Shown: positions 63,549 to 64,000 of the stretch, piece after piece | Layout of the letters: every line of letters begins with the position of its first letter | How positions within the stretch are numbered: position 1 is the stretch's first letter | Assembly (NCBI GenBank): GCA_016183425.1 | Contig: JACPEP010000024.1 | Coordinates: 1-64,000 of the forward strand | Source of the DNA: Chloroflexota bacterium | GTDB taxonomy: Bacteria; Chloroflexota; Dehalococcoidia; JACPEP01 | DNA: 64,000 nt | Direction of reading: 5' to 3' | Notes under the pieces: model-generated | What the model saw: only the letters and a program-made list of their open reading frames with translations | Told to the model about the DNA's origin: nothing | The model's database searches: none | Translations under genes and position numbers: made by a program

Positions 63549-64000
63549 GTGTCGATTCGATTACAGATTGAGAGGGCGGGCCTGGATCACAGCGGCCGGG
63601 GATGGGCTCTCCTGGATGCCCAGGCCATGGAGCGGGAGCAACTCCAGGAGAACGATGTAGTAGAGCTTCGGGGTCGCTTCAGCCGTAGCACCCTGGCCCG
63701 AGTCGGGCCGCCCCTGGCCCCAGAGCAAAGAGGCATCATTAGCCTGGACCAGTACCTGCGTCAGGGCCTTAAGGTCCACGTGGGCGAAACGGTGGACGTG
63801 CGAAAGGTGGAGGTGGGGCCAGTAAGCAAAGTGCTGCTAGCGCCTATGGTGGACGTATCCCAGATAAGCGGACTCCCTTCCTACCTGGCCCAGACCTTTG
63901 GCGCTCGCCGTCTGCCGGTAGCGGTCAACTCAGTTCTGTATGCCAGCTTTCCCGGTGCCTCTCTGGGGTGGGCCATGGCCTCCGGCTCCGCCTTCAGAGT
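63549..64000 (+). CDS. Cdc48/VAT-type N-domain protein (3' truncated by window edge)
   Basis: About 150 residues from a GTG at 63549, with AAGGAG 7 bases upstream; the frame is open to the end. LQIERAGLDHSGRGWALLD, ENDVVELRGRFSRSTLARVGP, GIISLDQYLRQGLKVHVGETVDVRKVEV and SKVLLAPM follow the double-psi barrel pattern of the Cdc48/VCP/VAT N-domain. In archaea and eukaryotes this precedes two AAA ATPase rings that unfold proteins. Whether AAA domains follow here cannot be seen. An ATG at 63542 in another frame stops after nine codons. Confidence 0.75.
   Translation, partial: MSIRLQIERAGLDHSGRGWALLDAQAMEREQLQENDVVELRGRFSRSTLARVGPPLAPEQRGIISLDQYLRQGLKVHVGETVDVRKVEVGPVSKVLLAPMVDVSQISGLPSYLAQTFGARRLPVAVNSVLYASFPGASLGWAMASGSAFR

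Noticed and set aside
63542..63571. ATG start for the last gene
   Set aside because: That frame stops after nine codons; the GTG at 63549 opens the frame with Cdc48-N sequence.

Overview
The window is a gene-dense, GC-rich stretch with the bacterial gene order of a Chloroflexota, most plausibly an uncultured Dehalococcoidia- or SAR202-like lineage. This is an inference. It rests on the 11-subunit complex I operon without nuoEFG, a folate cluster that uses a PTPS-III enzyme instead of FolB, a DUF5679 mini-protein, a compact nusA-ylxR-infB-rbfA-truB operon, and Tat-exported family 5 solute-binding lipoproteins. A selenocysteine formate dehydrogenase and NfnAB point to at least partly anaerobic metabolism. 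No rRNA gene, intact tRNA, CRISPR array or transposase was seen.

Layout. 1-1194 is the 3' part of a molybdenum hydroxylase large subunit. 1293-6787 (minus) is a type III restriction-modification system whose mod gene carries a nested DUF559 nuclease domain bounded by palindromic repeats. 6936-14183 holds lepA, a truncated tRNA-Gln followed by hicBA, gyrA, a nitrilase-family gene and recF. 14184-15122 is a small AT-rich islet bounded by recF and by a degenerate second copy of the recF 3' end. 15119-24757 (minus) is nuoABCDHIJKLMN. 25079-34054 (minus) holds ugd, nuoE- and nuoF-like genes, Sec-fdhA, nfnA, nfnB and a YgiT-type zinc-finger gene. 34055-35861 is a repeat-rich, lower-GC patch with a HigBA-like toxin-antitoxin pair. 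35883-43161 is housekeeping: gap, a PHP-domain gene, DUF5679, truB, rbfA, infB, ylxR and nusA. 43475-48360 holds a GH15 glucoamylase-like gene, small membrane proteins and the folate genes. 48552-55638 holds an aconitase-family large and small subunit pair, a cysteine hydrolase, a CoxG-like protein, a pentapeptide-repeat membrane protein inside perfect direct repeats, a Mut7-C protein and an AcuC-like deacetylase. 55772-63364 is a catabolic or transport cluster with two solute-binding lipoproteins, two paralogous bicupins, an FAD oxidoreductase and a Dabb protein. 63549-64000 is the start of a protein with a Cdc48-type N-domain.

How the genes fit together. NuoE-like, NuoF-like and Sec-FdhA resemble a soluble NAD(P)-linked formate dehydrogenase. 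Together with NfnAB it would interconvert formate, NAD(H), NADP(H) and ferredoxin pools, while the complex I core lacking its NADH module probably takes electrons from ferredoxin or another donor. The most distinctive theme is DNA mobility without transposases: several palindromic repeat families, in-frame repeat insertions in the restriction genes, an islet carrying a replacement recF tail, a broken tRNA whose promoter now precedes a toxin-antitoxin pair, and a gene start present three times. All calls come from reading the sequence; no database search was run.
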